Positions 53,572-63,307 are shown, numbered from the stretch's first letter. The stretch: 64,000 nt of DNA from Microvirga sp. (GCF_014699075.1 NZ_JACXAB010000009.1:62001-126000), one strand, 5' to 3'. Program-made: numbers and translations. Notes: generated by a model from the letters alone, not told the origin.

Positions 53572-54815
53572 GCAGTCTCGTCTGGTGGCGGCTCGTCTCC
53601 AAAGATGGAGCGGCCGCCATAGGCATGCGACTTCGCCCGCTCCTGCCTGATGTGCTCCTCCACGTCAGGGCCGGTGGCGTGGCGCTCAAGCGCGCGCGCC
53701 TGATCGTCGAGACGCTTGAGGGCAAAAAGCTCCTCCTGCTGCCCCAGCTTCGCCTTCTGCACGGCGGATTTCAGCACGCGGATGGTCTCGTCATAGACCC
53801 GAACCGGCACGGGATACGGGTGCCTGTCCTTGCCGCCATGGGCGAAGGAGAAGCGCGCGGGGTCGCTGAAGCGGCAGGGCGTGCCGTGCACGACCTCCGC
53901 CACCATGGCGAGCGCCTGCACGGTGCGCGGCCCGACACCCGGAGTCATCAGAAGATCGGAAAAGTCTTCAGGCCCGCGGTCGGCCGCCGCTGCCAGTGTC
54001 CCATGGAGCCGCCGCAGCACCACATCCTTTGCTCGCACATCATGATGCTCGGGCATCACCAGATGCGGCAGCAGGGGCTGCGGGCTCGCGGCTGGTGCAG
54101 CTTCTCGCTCCTCAAGCGCCAGGAATTTGCGGGCGATGTTGTCCGGTCCAAGCGAGTCCAGAATGTCAATTTGCGCCTTGCGCGAAGCGGCCGCACGCCG
54201 GTCCGTGAGATTGACGATGGTGCCCTGCCCTTTGCCATCGATCGCCGTGTGCGGCTCGTCGACGAAGCTCTTCAAATCCTCTGACAGCCAGTGGTAGCGG
54301 CGTGCGAGCCGGGACGTGTCGTTCATCCCCTGCTGGACCACGGCCCATTTCCCGTCATCCGTGACGATGAAGCCGTGAAGATACAGATCGAATCCATCCT
54401 GGATCGCCGCGCTGTCGACCTTCGCCACGAGGCGGCTGGCATTGGCCAACGCCGCGCCATCGAAGCCGACGCGCTCTCCAATCGCCACGAGCTCATGCGG
54501 CGTCTGCCGCGAATGCTTGCCGCGTCCGCCGCAAACATGGATGCCGAGCTCCTTCGAGAGCGGCGTCAGCCCGCGCTTCAAGGCGCCGATCACGCTGGTG
54601 GTGATGCCGGAGGAGTGCCAGTCCATGCCCATCACTGCCCCGAAAGACTGGAACCAGAACGGATGCGCAAGCCGGCGCAGGAGCTCGTCGCGCCCGTAAT
54701 GGTGCACGATGGCCTCAGACACCACACCGCCGAGTCGCGTCATCCGGTCGGCCAGCCATTTCGGCACATGCCCCGAATGCAGCGGCAGATCGGCGCTTCC
54801 GGCCCGCTTGGCCAT
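53568..54815 (-). CDS. DUF763 protein
   Basis: This 415-residue protein has the DUF763 pattern from its first residues (KRAGSADLPLHSGHVPKWL) and continues with GMDWHSSGITTSVIGALKRG, HVCGGRGKHSRQTP and a helix-hairpin-helix-like MTPGVGPRTVQALAMVAE near residue 300. The HhH-like segment suggests contact with DNA, but the family has no experimental role known to me. Its homologues are shared between archaea and bacteria. The ATG at 54815 has AGGAG upstream. Confidence 0.85.
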   Translation of the reverse strand: MAKRAGSADLPLHSGHVPKWLADRMTRLGGVVSEAIVHHYGRDELLRRLAHPFWFQSFGAVMGMDWHSSGITTSVIGALKRGLTPLSKELGIHVCGGRGKHSRQTPHELVAIGERVGFDGAALANASRLVAKVDSAAIQDGFDLYLHGFIVTDDGKWAVVQQGMNDTSRLARRYHWLSEDLKSFVDEPHTAIDGKGQGTIVNLTDRRAAASRKAQIDILDSLGPDNIARKFLALEEREAAPAASPQPLLPHLVMPEHHDVRAKDVVLRRLHGTLAAAADRGPEDFSDLLMTPGVGPRTVQALAMVAEVVHGTPCRFSDPARFSFAHGGKDRHPYPVPVRVYDETIRVLKSAVQKAKLGQQEELFALKRLDDQARALERHATGPDVEEHIRQERAKSHAYGGRSIFGDEPPPDETA

Positions 54816-54890
54816 CGGGTGGGGTCTCCTACAACTAAGTCTAGGGTATTGCAGCACCAAGACTGAACAACAAGGCGCAACGCGATCTCT

Positions 54891-54993
54891 CCTCCCCCTT
54901 GTGGGGAGGAGTTGGAGGTGTGGGTGCGAGCGAGAGCCTATCCGCGTGTTGCGCCAACACCCCCTCCCTTAATGCCTCCCCACAAGGGGGAGG
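54891..54993. repeat. Inverted repeat with 19-base perfect arms
   Basis: CCTCCCCCTTGTGGGGAGG (54891-54909) is the exact reverse complement of CCTCCCCACAAGGGGGAGG (54975-54993); each arm is also a near-palindrome. GTTGGAGGTG...CACCCCCTCC-like inner pairing continues the stem. It lies between the DUF763 start and the helicase terminator. Confidence 0.88.
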
Positions 54994-55015
54994 GAAACAT
55001 GCTGAGCCTTCAAAG

Positions 55016-55037
55016 AAAAAGGCGCCCGAAGGCGCCT
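55016..55037 (-). terminator. Rho-independent terminator of the DEAD-box gene
   Basis: Read on the minus strand, AGGCGCC-TTCG-GGCGCCT is a 7-bp stem with a TTCG loop followed by five T. It starts 10 bases after the helicase stop. Confidence 0.9.
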
Positions 55038-55046
55038 TGAACTGTC

Positions 55047-56561
55047 TTAGCGGCGGCGGGGGCTCTTTTCGAGCCAAGCCACCTGGGCGCCATCACCGCG
55101 GCGCCCTTCCGAACGCTGCCCGGCAGGCTTCGCTTGTGCGGGGCGTTGACCCTGCGCAGTCCGCTGACCTTGTGCCGGACGTTGGCCCTGAGCCGGACGC
55201 TGCTGGTTCCCTGTCGGCTGGCCGCCCTGGGGCTGACCATTGCCCGCAGGCTTCCCACCGCGACCCCGACGGCGCTTCGGCCCCCGGTCGGCGTTCGGAT
55301 CAGCGCTGCGCGGCTGGCCATGGCCCTGATGCCCACGGGCATGAGGAGCTGCGCGGCCCCGCGGCTGACCGTTGCGCCCGGACTGCTCGCGGCGCGGCTC
55401 GGAAGCCTCGGACACGGCAGAACCGGCAGGAAGTCCCTCGGGGAGCGGCATGACCGGCACCTTGAGGCGGGTCAGCTTCTCGATGTCCTTCAGGAACGCC
55501 TTTTCCTCGTCGTTGCAGAACGAGATGGCGGAACCCGTGGCGCCCGCGCGGGCCGTGCGGCCGATGCGGTGGACATAAGATTCCGGCACGTTCGGCAGGT
55601 CGTAGTTGATGACGTGGGACACGCCCTCGACGTCGATGCCGCGGGCCGCGATGTCGGTGGCCACCAGCACACGGCACGAGCCGTCACGGAAGCCCGCGAG
55701 CGCACGCTCGCGCTGCGGCTGGGACTTGTTGCCGTGGATGGCGGCTCCCGCGATGCCCGCCTTGTCGAGGCCGCGCACCACCTTGTCCGCGCCGTGCTTG
55801 GTGCGGGTGAAGACGAGCACGCGGTCGATGGTCGGGTCGCGCAGGAGCGTCTCGAGCAGGACCTGCTTGCGGCCGGTCTGCACGAAGATCACGCTCTGCT
55901 CCACGCGCTCGGCAGTCGTCGCCACGGGTGTGACGGCCACATGAGCCGGATTGCGCAGGAAGGACTCGGCCAGGGTCGAAATCGTCTTCGGCATGGTGGC
56001 CGAGAAGAACAGGCTCTGGCGCTCCTTCGGCAGCAGGGTCACGATGCGCCTGAGCGCATGAATGAAGCCGAGGTCGAGCATCTGATCGGCCTCGTCGAGG
56101 ACCAGGATCTCGATTTCGCGCAAGGACAGGGCCCTGCGGTCGATGAGGTCGATCAGGCGGCCGGGCGTGGCGACGAGCACGTCGACGCCGTTCATCAGCG
56201 CCTTCTCCTGGCGGGAGATGGTGACGCCGCCGAACACCACCTCGGTGGTGAGACGCAGGTTGCGGCCATAGGCCTTGAAGCTGTCGGCGATCTGGCTGGC
56301 GAGTTCACGGGTCGGGCTGAGCACCAGCACGCGAGGGCTCCTGGCCCGGCGCGGCTTCGGGCTCTCGGACAGGCGATGGAGAATCGGCAGCGCGAAAGCG
56401 GCCGTCTTGCCGGTGCCCGTCTGGGCGATGCCGCACACGTCGCGGCCTTCCATGGCATAGGGAATGGTCTGGGCCTGGATCGGCGTGGGCGTCTCATAGC
56501 CCTCGGCAGTCAAGGCCTTCAGGATCGGCTGGGCCAATCCGAAATCGGTGAAGAGTGTCAA
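55047..56561 (-). CDS. DEAD-box RNA helicase (RhlE-like)
   Basis: This 504-residue helicase has all core motifs: AQTGTGKT, PTRELASQIA, TPGRLID, LDEADQML, SAT (FFSATMP), and in the second domain ARGIDV and HRIGRTARAG. The C-terminal 120 residues are basic and low in complexity, with a repeated PAQGQR unit, probably an RNA-binding tail. RhlE-type proteins remodel RNA in ribosome assembly and at low temperature. The upstream gap to the divergent MFS gene is 268 bases and leaves room for a long leader like those of cold-induced helicases, but I see no clear regulatory fold. Confidence 0.94.
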   Translation of the reverse strand: MTLFTDFGLAQPILKALTAEGYETPTPIQAQTIPYAMEGRDVCGIAQTGTGKTAAFALPILHRLSESPKPRRARSPRVLVLSPTRELASQIADSFKAYGRNLRLTTEVVFGGVTISRQEKALMNGVDVLVATPGRLIDLIDRRALSLREIEILVLDEADQMLDLGFIHALRRIVTLLPKERQSLFFSATMPKTISTLAESFLRNPAHVAVTPVATTAERVEQSVIFVQTGRKQVLLETLLRDPTIDRVLVFTRTKHGADKVVRGLDKAGIAGAAIHGNKSQPQRERALAGFRDGSCRVLVATDIAARGIDVEGVSHVINYDLPNVPESYVHRIGRTARAGATGSAISFCNDEEKAFLKDIEKLTRLKVPVMPLPEGLPAGSAVSEASEPRREQSGRNGQPRGRAAPHARGHQGHGQPRSADPNADRGPKRRRGRGGKPAGNGQPQGGQPTGNQQRPAQGQRPAQGQRTAQGQRPAQAKPAGQRSEGRRGDGAQVAWLEKSPRRR

Positions 56562-56829
56562 AGGAGATGTCTTTCGAACGGATACAGTGAGCCGGAAAGC
56601 AGGTCGGCTTCATAAAGCAAAGGCGCTTCAGGGCTCTTTGGGGAAACAGCCCGCGTGATGGGGCCATTTTATGATGGAGCGATTGAAGAAGGGGACCGGG
56701 GTCATCGCTCATGCGAATATCCGTCACGCAGTCCCGCTCAAGCTGCTTGGATGCCAAGCGCCGTCGCCTGCTGTGCATATGGGGGGTAAAAACCTATCCG
56801 TCAACCTCAAGGCCTGACATAAAGCAAGA

Positions 56830-58032
56830 ATGTCACCCTCCGGCTCCATGCCCTGGCGCATCGTCTCAGCCCTCTCGATCACGCACCTGATCTCCTACGG
56901 GACGCTGTTCTATGCCTTCGCGCTCCTCATTGAGCCCATGGAGCGGGACCTCGGGTGGTCGAAAACGGCCTTAACCGCCGCCTTTTCGCTCGCCCTCATC
57001 TCCTCAGCGTTCTTTGCCGTCCCGGTCGGGCGGCTGATCGACCGGGGCTACGGGCGGGCCGTGATGACAGGCGGCTCGGTGCTGGCTGCCATTCTTCTCG
57101 TCCTCTGGGCGTATACTGAGAGCTACCCGGTCTTTGTCCTGATCTGGCTCGGTCTGGGTGCCGCCACAAGCGCCCTCTTCTACGAGGCTGGTTTCGCGGT
57201 CCTGGCGTTGAACCTGGGCCTGCTGGCCCGTCGGGGCATCACCATCATCACCCTGGTGGCCGGGTTCGCCAGCACGGTGTTCATCCCGCTCCTCCACGTG
57301 CTCATCGACCGCTATGGCTGGCGTGACACGATCCTCGTGATGGCTGCGTTGAACATCGGGATCTGCGCCGCGCTGCATGCCTTCGGCATTCCTGCAGCCC
57401 CGGCAAGGTCGAAGCAGGCTGGCGAAAGCCGCACGGGCCTTCCCTCCACCTCGAACCCGCGCCGGGTTCTCGCCAAGCCGGCCTTTTGGCTGTTCGTGAT
57501 CACCAGCGTTCTCCAGGGGATCATCTCGGTGGGAATTCCCGTCCACCTGATCCCGATTCTCCTTGAGCGAGGCTTTTCCATCGAGGCGGCCGTGGCCGCA
57601 TACACGGTGATCGGGCCTGCCCAGGTGGCGGCACGGTTCCTCACCGGTTTCGGAGAGCGGGCCATGAGCCTGAGGGGGATTGGGGTTGTGACCATGGCCC
57701 TGAGTGCCCTCGGCTTCATGCTCCTGCCGTTCATCCCGGCCGGGTCCTGGCTGATCCTCATCTTCGCGGGACTTTATGGCGCCTCCAACGGAATGCTGAC
57801 CATCGTGCGGGCCCTGCTCCCGCCGGAGCTGTTCGGACGCGAGGATTACGGAGCCATCCAGGGCATGATTGCCATGCCGGTCCGGGTCACCATGGCCATC
57901 GCGCCCTTTGCCTTCGGGGCCCTCTGGGCGTGGTGGGGTAATTACGACGCCGTGCTGATCCTATGCTTGGTCATGGCCGTGTGCTCCCTCGTGGCTTTCA
58001 TGCTAAACTTGGCCTTGGCCAGGGAGCCTTGA
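56830..58032 (+). CDS. MFS transporter
   Basis: This 400-residue protein has about 12 transmembrane helices and the MFS loop 2-3 motif in GRLIDRGYGRAVM. It resembles the monocarboxylate/oxalate-formate type from the N terminus (SALSITHLISYGTLFYAF). The substrate cannot be predicted. It precedes glpD by 90 bases on the same strand, but the genes are not obviously linked in function. Confidence 0.88.
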   Translation: MSPSGSMPWRIVSALSITHLISYGTLFYAFALLIEPMERDLGWSKTALTAAFSLALISSAFFAVPVGRLIDRGYGRAVMTGGSVLAAILLVLWAYTESYPVFVLIWLGLGAATSALFYEAGFAVLALNLGLLARRGITIITLVAGFASTVFIPLLHVLIDRYGWRDTILVMAALNIGICAALHAFGIPAAPARSKQAGESRTGLPSTSNPRRVLAKPAFWLFVITSVLQGIISVGIPVHLIPILLERGFSIEAAVAAYTVIGPAQVAARFLTGFGERAMSLRGIGVVTMALSALGFMLLPFIPAGSWLILIFAGLYGASNGMLTIVRALLPPELFGREDYGAIQGMIAMPVRVTMAIAPFAFGALWAWWGNYDAVLILCLVMAVCSLVAFMLNLALAREP

Positions 58033-58122
58033 ACAAGTTCAAGAATTGTCTTGCCTTAGGCGGCTAAAGAAACCATGTGCAGGGCACCGGGACAGCCCGG
58101 AATTGAAGGAAAGACGCATTCC

Positions 58123-59643
58123 GTGACGACAGTGACCGATCTTCTGATTGTAGGCGGCGGCATCAACGGCGCAGGCATCGCGCGCGATGCCGTGGGCCGG
58201 GGCCTCTCGGTGGTGCTCTGCGAGCAGGGCGACCTCGCCGGCTACACCTCCTCCGCCTCGACCAAGCTGATCCACGGCGGTCTGCGCTATCTTGAGTATT
58301 ACGAGTTCCGGCTGGTTCGCGAGGCCCTGTTCGAACGGGAGCGGCTCCTCGAATCCGCCCCGCATATCATCTGGCCCCTGCGCTTCATCCTGCCGCATGA
58401 GAAGGGCATCCGCCCGGCCTGGTTCGTGCGCCTGGGCCTGTTCATGTACGACCACCTGGCCCCGCGCAAGAAGCTGCCGGGCACGGAAGGCATCAAGCTC
58501 ACCCGGCATCCCGCGGGCCAAGCCCTGAAGCCCGGCTTCGACACCGCCTTCGTCTATTCCGACTGCTGGGTCGAGGACAGCCGCATGGTGGCGCTCAACG
58601 CCCTGGACGCTTTCGAGAAGGGGGCGGACATCCGGGTCCGCACCAAGCTCACCTCCGCCCGCCGCGACGGCCAGACGTGGGTCGCTACTCTCCAGAACGT
58701 GGAGACGGGCGAGACGGAGGAGGTGCGCGCCAAGGTGATCGTCAATGCGGGCGGCCCCTTCGTGGCCGACGTGCTCAACGCCAAGCTCGGGCTGAACACC
58801 ACCAAGAACGTGCGCCTTGTGAAGGGCAGCCACATCGTGGTGCCGAAGCTCTTCGACACCAAGGAAGCCTTCATTCTCCAGAACACGGACAAGCGCATCG
58901 TCTTCGCCATTCCCTATCAGGAGAAGTTCACCCTCATCGGTACCACCGACATCCCGGTTGAATCCGTACCGGACAAGAAGGTCGAGATCACCCAGGACGA
59001 GATCCAGTATCTCTGCAATGTGGTGAACCACTTCTTCAAGCGCGAGGTCACCCCGGCCGAAGTGGTGTGGACCTATTCCGGCGTGCGCCCGCTTTTCGAC
59101 GACGGATCGAGCAATGCCTCGGCGGTGACCCGCGACTATGTGTTCGACATGGACGCGCCTCAGGGCCAGGCGCCGGTGCTGTCGATCTTCGGCGGCAAGA
59201 TCACCACGTTCCGCAAGCTCTCCGAGCATGCCCTCGAGGAGCTGAAATCCTACTTCCCGAACATGAAGCCATCATGGACCGAGAAGGCCAAGATCCCCGG
59301 AGGCGACATGCCGGACGCGGATTTCGACCGCTTCTTCGCCACCGTGCGCCAGCGCTGGCCCTTCCTGCCCGAGCCCGTCGCTCATCGCCTTGCGCGATCC
59401 TATGGCACCCGCATCGAGGAGCTTCTGGGCTCCGCCAAGTCCATGACGGATCTCGGCGAGGATTTCGGCGCCAGTCTCACCGCCGCCGAAGTCGACTACC
59501 TGGTGCGTCGTGAATGGGCGCGCACCGCCGAGGACATCCTCTGGCGCCGCTCCAAGCTCGGGCTGCATGTGCCGGTTGACGCTCCGGCCAAGATCGATGC
59601 CTACTTGGCCAGGACAAAAGCGACAGCCGTCGCAGCTCAATAA
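58123..59643 (+). CDS. glpD: Glycerol-3-phosphate dehydrogenase, FAD-dependent
   Basis: This 506-residue membrane-associated flavoprotein oxidises glycerol 3-phosphate to dihydroxyacetone phosphate and passes electrons to quinone. The FAD motif [14 protein letters not shown] is at residues 9-22, followed by the [13 protein letters not shown] signature; the C-terminal domain is typical. I use GTG at 58123, since the upstream ATG at 58075 would add residues not seen in the family; a GTG at 58132 is also possible. It lies 26 bases before glpK, forming a glycerol-use operon. Confidence 0.94.
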   Translation: MTTVTDLLIVGGGINGAGIARDAVGRGLSVVLCEQGDLAGYTSSASTKLIHGGLRYLEYYEFRLVREALFERERLLESAPHIIWPLRFILPHEKGIRPAWFVRLGLFMYDHLAPRKKLPGTEGIKLTRHPAGQALKPGFDTAFVYSDCWVEDSRMVALNALDAFEKGADIRVRTKLTSARRDGQTWVATLQNVETGETEEVRAKVIVNAGGPFVADVLNAKLGLNTTKNVRLVKGSHIVVPKLFDTKEAFILQNTDKRIVFAIPYQEKFTLIGTTDIPVESVPDKKVEITQDEIQYLCNVVNHFFKREVTPAEVVWTYSGVRPLFDDGSSNASAVTRDYVFDMDAPQGQAPVLSIFGGKITTFRKLSEHALEELKSYFPNMKPSWTEKAKIPGGDMPDADFDRFFATVRQRWPFLPEPVAHRLARSYGTRIEELLGSAKSMTDLGEDFGASLTAAEVDYLVRREWARTAEDILWRRSKLGLHVPVDAPAKIDAYLARTKATAVAAQ

Positions 59644-59669
59644 AGTTTGGGGCAAATTCGGGGAAAGTC

Positions 59670-61166
59670 ATGGCTCACTACGTCGGTGCCATCGATCAGG
59701 GCACGACCAGCTCGCGCTTCATCGTGTTCGACAAGGCCGGGAGCATCGTCTCGGTCGGGCAGAAGGAGCACGAGCAGATCTACCCCAGGCCGGGCTATGT
59801 GGAGCACGATCCGATCGAAATCTGGCGCAACACGCAAGCCGTAATCCAGGAAGCGCTGGCCAAGAAAGGGCTGTCGCCCCGCGACCTCGCCGCCATAGGC
59901 ATCACCAACCAGCGCGAGACGACGCTGATCTGGGACAGGCGCACCGGCAAGCCGCTTCATAACGCGCTTGTCTGGCAGGACACCCGCGTCGACTCGATCG
60001 TCGAGGAGTTCGCGAAGGATGGCGGTTACGACCGCCTGCGCGACAAGACGGGCCTGCCGCTGGCGAGCTACTTCTCCGGCCTCAAGCTGCGCTGGCTCCT
60101 CGATAACGTGCCCGGCGCCCGGGAGAAGGCTGCGGCCGGCGACGTGCTGTTCGGCAACATCGACACGTGGCTGGTCTGGAACCTGACCGGCGGCGTCAAT
60201 GGCGGCTGCCACATCACCGACGTGACCAATGCCAGCCGCACGCAGCTCATGAATCTGCGAACCCTCGACTGGGACGAGGAGATCCTGCGCCTCTTCGATA
60301 TCCCACGCGCCTGCCTGCCGCAGATCCGCTCGTCCAGCGAAGTCTATGGCGAGGCGACCGACAATCTGGCTGGCGTGCCGATTGCCGGCATTCTCGGCGA
60401 CCAGCAGGCGGCGCTCGTGGGACAGGCCTGCTTCCGGCAGGGCGAGGCCAAGAACACCTACGGCACCGGCTGTTTCATGCTGATGAACACCGGCGAGACC
60501 CCCTACCCGTCAAAATGCGGTCTCCTCACGACGGTGGGCTATCGCTTCGGCCAGGGGAAGGCTGTCTATGCCCTGGAAGGCTCCATCGCAATCGCCGGCG
60601 CCCTCGTGCAGTGGCTTCGTGACAATCTCGGCATGATCGAGAAGAGCCCCGATATCGAGACCCTCGCCCGCAGCGTCGAGGACAATGGGGGCGTCACCAT
60701 CGTGCCGGCTTTCTCCGGCCTCTACGCCCCTCACTGGAACTCCCATGCCCGCGGCCTCATCGGCGGCCTGACGCGCTACGCCACCAAGGCGCACATTGCC
60801 CGTGCAGCGCTTGAGGCCACGGCCTTCCAGACCCGCGAGGTGCTGGACGCCATGACCAAGGACACGGGTATCACCGCCACGGAGCTGCGCACGGACGGCG
60901 GCATGGTGGTCAACGAGTTGCTGATGCAGTTCCAGGCGGACATCCTCGATGTTCCGGTGGTGCGCCCGAAGGTGATCGAGACCACGGCTCTCGGCGCTGC
61001 CTATGCAGCCGGTCTCGCCACGGGCTTCTGGAGCGGGACGGACGAGCTCGTGCGCAACTGGGCCGTGGACAAGCGCTGGACGCCCGCCATGGAGGCCTCC
61101 CGCCGCGAGCGCCTGAACGCCCTCTGGAACAAAGCCGTGTCGCGCTCTCTCGATTGGGCAGACTGA
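59670..61166 (+). CDS. glpK: Glycerol kinase
   Basis: This 498-residue FGGY-family kinase phosphorylates glycerol with ATP. It begins with the phosphate-binding [14 protein letters not shown], has the glycerol-site segment ITNQRETT with WQDTR, and ends with the ATPase loop [19 protein letters not shown] sequence. Length is normal. It follows glpD closely, so glycerol is converted to dihydroxyacetone phosphate by the pair. No glycerol facilitator or regulator is adjacent; MFS at 56830 is not a GlpF. Confidence 0.96.
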   Translation: MAHYVGAIDQGTTSSRFIVFDKAGSIVSVGQKEHEQIYPRPGYVEHDPIEIWRNTQAVIQEALAKKGLSPRDLAAIGITNQRETTLIWDRRTGKPLHNALVWQDTRVDSIVEEFAKDGGYDRLRDKTGLPLASYFSGLKLRWLLDNVPGAREKAAAGDVLFGNIDTWLVWNLTGGVNGGCHITDVTNASRTQLMNLRTLDWDEEILRLFDIPRACLPQIRSSSEVYGEATDNLAGVPIAGILGDQQAALVGQACFRQGEAKNTYGTGCFMLMNTGETPYPSKCGLLTTVGYRFGQGKAVYALEGSIAIAGALVQWLRDNLGMIEKSPDIETLARSVEDNGGVTIVPAFSGLYAPHWNSHARGLIGGLTRYATKAHIARAALEATAFQTREVLDAMTKDTGITATELRTDGGMVVNELLMQFQADILDVPVVRPKVIETTALGAAYAAGLATGFWSGTDELVRNWAVDKRWTPAMEASRRERLNALWNKAVSRSLDWAD

Positions 61167-61186
61167 TTCAGAGGCGTAAATCCTCC

Positions 61187-61277
61187 ACGTCATGGCTGGC
61201 CTCGTGCCGGCCATCCCGGTCACACAAGCGCAGCACCTCACAAATCGAGATCACCGGCACAAGGCCGGTGATGACGT
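61187..61277. repeat. REP-like inverted repeat
   Basis: ACGTCAT (61187-61193) and ATGACGT (61271-61277) form the ends; GGCCTCGTGCCGGCC and TCACCGGC...GCCGGTGA give inner hairpins. It lies between glpK and the convergent HIT gene and resembles the elements at 21913 and 25115. Confidence 0.78.
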
Positions 61278-61306
61278 GGGGAGGGATGATCTGCGGACCC
61301 GGCCGA

Positions 61307-61732
61307 TCACGCCTCTGGCAGCGCGTTCCGGATCTTCGAGGCGAAATCGGCCAAGACCTCCGGCTTCTCCATCTGGCCCGTATGGGGCTTCAGCGCCACG
61401 CCCTCGAAGCGGGGAATAACGTGGAAGTGGATGTGGAAGACCACCTGCCCGCCCGCGCTCTCATTGAATTGCTGGATCGTCAGGCCGTCGGCTGAAAGCG
61501 CGCTCTTCGCCGCCTTTCCCACGGTCTGTACGGCCTTTGCGAGCTGCGCGAGGTCATCAGGATCTGCATCGAGGAGGTTGCGCGCTTTCGCCTTGGGGAT
61601 GACCAGAACATGCCCGTCGCCGCGAGGCATAACATCCATGAAGGCCAGGACCTGATCGGTCTCATAGACCTTGTGGCACGGCAGCTCGCCGCGAAGGATC
61701 TTCGCGAACACGTTGTTGTCGTCGTAGGTCAT
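61307..61732 (-). CDS. HIT-family nucleotide-binding hydrolase
   Basis: This 141-residue protein has the histidine-triad motif HIHFHVIP near residue 100, where the middle His is the nucleophile, and the ILRGELPCHKVYE start. HIT hydrolases split AMP from adenosine phosphoramidates or act on dinucleotides. It is cytoplasmic. The Shine-Dalgarno is strong (GAGGAGAGAGG). It has no partner gene. Confidence 0.92.
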   Translation of the reverse strand: MTYDDNNVFAKILRGELPCHKVYETDQVLAFMDVMPRGDGHVLVIPKAKARNLLDADPDDLAQLAKAVQTVGKAAKSALSADGLTIQQFNESAGGQVVFHIHFHVIPRFEGVALKPHTGQMEKPEVLADFASKIRNALPEA

Positions 61733-62108
61733 CCCGTCCTCTCTCCTCTGCCGTTTCTACAGGAGCGCCGTAGCGCTGCGCCTTCTCTTATACCGAGGTA
61801 GGCCATGCGAGCACTACTGCCTCTGTCCCTCTCCTGGCACACGAACGTGTGGCCTCTGGTAGTCTGAATTCAGATCGCGCTTTTAGCACGAACATGCGAT
61901 CTTCTATGACTTACCTTCAATAGACCATCTATTGCCAAATATAGACGCCACTCCTCCCCTGTATCGAGGTAAGTACCTTCTTGGCTCTTATTCCTACCAA
62001 CAAGATGTTGCCTTGTTTCCTCCAGTCAAACATTTGCCTTAAGCGCGCCAATTCGTGAGGTCTGAATAATTTCGTAAAATTTTTTGCAAAGGTTCACCCT
62101 TCCTGACC
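61733..62108. other. Intergenic region without recognisable gene
   Basis: The 376 bases between the HIT gene and the promoter of the KGG gene are lower in GC than the surroundings. I see no credible coding frame, tRNA or strong hairpin. The start should contain the promoter of the HIT gene. Confidence 0.6.
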
Positions 62109-62133
62109 GGAACCATCGATTCAGCGAGCGGTT
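62109..62133 (+). promoter_or_regulatory. EcfG-type promoter of the KGG gene
   Basis: GGAAC at 62109-62113, a 16-base spacer and GGTT at 62130-62133 match the general-stress consensus with one change in the -10. Family members downstream of such promoters are known stress proteins. Confidence 0.65.
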
Positions 62134-62169
62134 GATGATGCACGAACACCACTCGATTAGGAGGCATAA

Positions 62170-62361
62170 ATGGCAGGTGGTTCGACCTCGAAGCGTGGCT
62201 TCGCGTCGATGGATTCCGACCGGCAGCGTGAAATCGCCAGCAAGGGCGGCAAGAGCGTTCCCGCCGAGAAGCGGTCCTTCTCGCAGGACCGTGAACTCGC
62301 CTCGGAAGCTGGCCGCAAAGGCGGTCAGGCCTCGGGCAATACCCGCGGCAACCAGGAATAA
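62170..62361 (+). CDS. KGG-motif general stress protein
   Basis: This 63-residue, very hydrophilic protein has two KGG motif units of the stress-induced/con-10 family: REIASKGGKSVPAEKRSF and RELASEAGRKGGQASGN. Such proteins are intrinsically disordered and accumulate in stationary phase and under desiccation. AGGAGG lies 6 bases before the ATG. An EcfG-type promoter lies 37 bases upstream of the ATG and a terminator follows, so it is a single-gene unit. Confidence 0.9.
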   Translation: MAGGSTSKRGFASMDSDRQREIASKGGKSVPAEKRSFSQDRELASEAGRKGGQASGNTRGNQE

Positions 62362-62384
62362 CGCATTCATCCATTCCAATAATC

Positions 62385-62412
62385 AAAGGGGCCGCTCAGC
62401 GGCCCCTTTACT
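62385..62412 (+). terminator. Terminator after the KGG gene
   Basis: AAAGGGGCCGC (62385-62395) pairs with GCGGCCCCTTT (62399-62409) around a TCA loop and runs into a T-containing tail. The stem has A residues on the left that could also serve the opposite strand, where a gene ends at 62439. Confidence 0.8.
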
Positions 62413-62438
62413 TTGCTCAATGATATTGAAGCTAAGAC

Positions 62439-62990
62439 TTACTGGTGCCTGAAGTTGAATCCGGTGCGCGTCAGGGCAGTCTCGACGACGACCTCCTCGA
62501 CATCTCCCACGCCCATGATGGCTCGAAACTCGGAAAGGCTCGGGACATCGAATGCCACAGCACCAAGCTCGATCTGCCGCACCAGATCCCCTGCCAGGGC
62601 CGACATGAAATCGAGCGACACGATGTCCAGATGACGAGCAGCCTCAAGCGCGACCTCCGGGGAGGATCCTCGTGATGCACCAATCAGCGTCAGCAGAGAG
62701 TATTCGTCCAAGCTGCCATGTCTCGACCCCACTGGCCTATGGATGAACGGCCGGCCGCGCTGCCGGGTCAAGGCAAAGGCCAGCAGGAGCGCATCAGAGA
62801 CGATGCCCTTTGCCGTCTCAGACTGCGTGTAGGTCGCCAGCGCCTGCTCAGGACCATCGAGCAGAGCCAGATCGTACTGATCCTCAAGGCGGCTCAAGGA
62901 ACGGAACACGTCGACGATCGGGACGGTGCTCGGATGGAGCAGAACCGCCACAGGATTGGCTCCGGACGGGAGTGACAACGCTTCAACCAT
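62439..62990 (-). CDS. Protein of unknown function, second gene of a stress operon
   Basis: This 183-residue protein has no family I recognise. It is soluble, with alternating helices and short strands (EDQYDLALLDGPEQALATY, SDALLLAFALTR, VALEAARHLDIVSLDFMSA, FRAIMGVGDVEEVVVETAL). It starts 28 bases after the preceding 78-residue gene; AAGG lies about 11 bases upstream. The EcfG-type promoter at 63283 probably drives both. A GTP- or nucleotide-binding role has no support in motifs. Confidence 0.65.
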   Translation of the reverse strand: MVEALSLPSGANPVAVLLHPSTVPIVDVFRSLSRLEDQYDLALLDGPEQALATYTQSETAKGIVSDALLLAFALTRQRGRPFIHRPVGSRHGSLDEYSLLTLIGASRGSSPEVALEAARHLDIVSLDFMSALAGDLVRQIELGAVAFDVPSLSEFRAIMGVGDVEEVVVETALTRTGFNFRHQ

Positions 62991-63018
62991 GAAAGAAAAA
63001 CCTTGAACTGCTGGTCGC

Positions 63019-63255
63019 TCAAACGCCAGGGCTTGTCGCGGCAGGCATGACGTGCGGCCATGCCGGGACAACGAGGTGACGCCTCAACATGAGGGGGCAG
63101 GTCACATCATCCTGGTGGCAGACGGGAATGAGGCCACTGAGCATCGAAGCCACCGATGACTTGTCCCGGTAAGGAGAACTCGAGGTCAGCCTGGAGAACT
63201 CATCGGCTAGTTCCTCCTGGCATAACACGGCATCCAACTCGTTCGTCGCAGTCAT
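63019..63255 (-). CDS. Small protein of unknown function, first gene of a stress operon
   Basis: This 78-residue protein is not one I can name. The first half is acidic and helical (NELDAVLCQEELADEFSRL), the middle has LIPVCHQDDVTC and the end is basic and hydrophobic. I choose the ATG at 63255 because GGGAGGGAG lies just upstream and an EcfG-type promoter sits at the right distance; a longer frame to 63444 would run through that promoter. Three Cys are present, but no metal site is clear. Confidence 0.65.
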   Translation of the reverse strand: MTATNELDAVLCQEELADEFSRLTSSSPYRDKSSVASMLSGLIPVCHQDDVTCPLMLRRHLVVPAWPHVMPAATSPGV

Positions 63256-63282
63256 GGCTCCCTCCCGCATCTTGCTAACGGC

Positions 63283-63307
63283 AACGTATGCCCCAGACCC
63301 CGGTTCC
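63283..63307 (-). promoter_or_regulatory. EcfG-type promoter of the two-gene unknown operon
   Basis: On the minus strand, GGAAC (63303-63307), a 16-base spacer and CGTT (63283-63286) match the consensus exactly. The leader to the ATG at 63255 would be about 20 bases and contains a strong ribosome site. Confidence 0.78.

Noticed and set aside
58028..58043. Palindrome CTTGAACAAGTTCAAG after the MFS gene as a terminator or operator
   Set aside because: The loop would be only two bases and no T tract follows; as a lone 16-base palindrome it is too weak to call.
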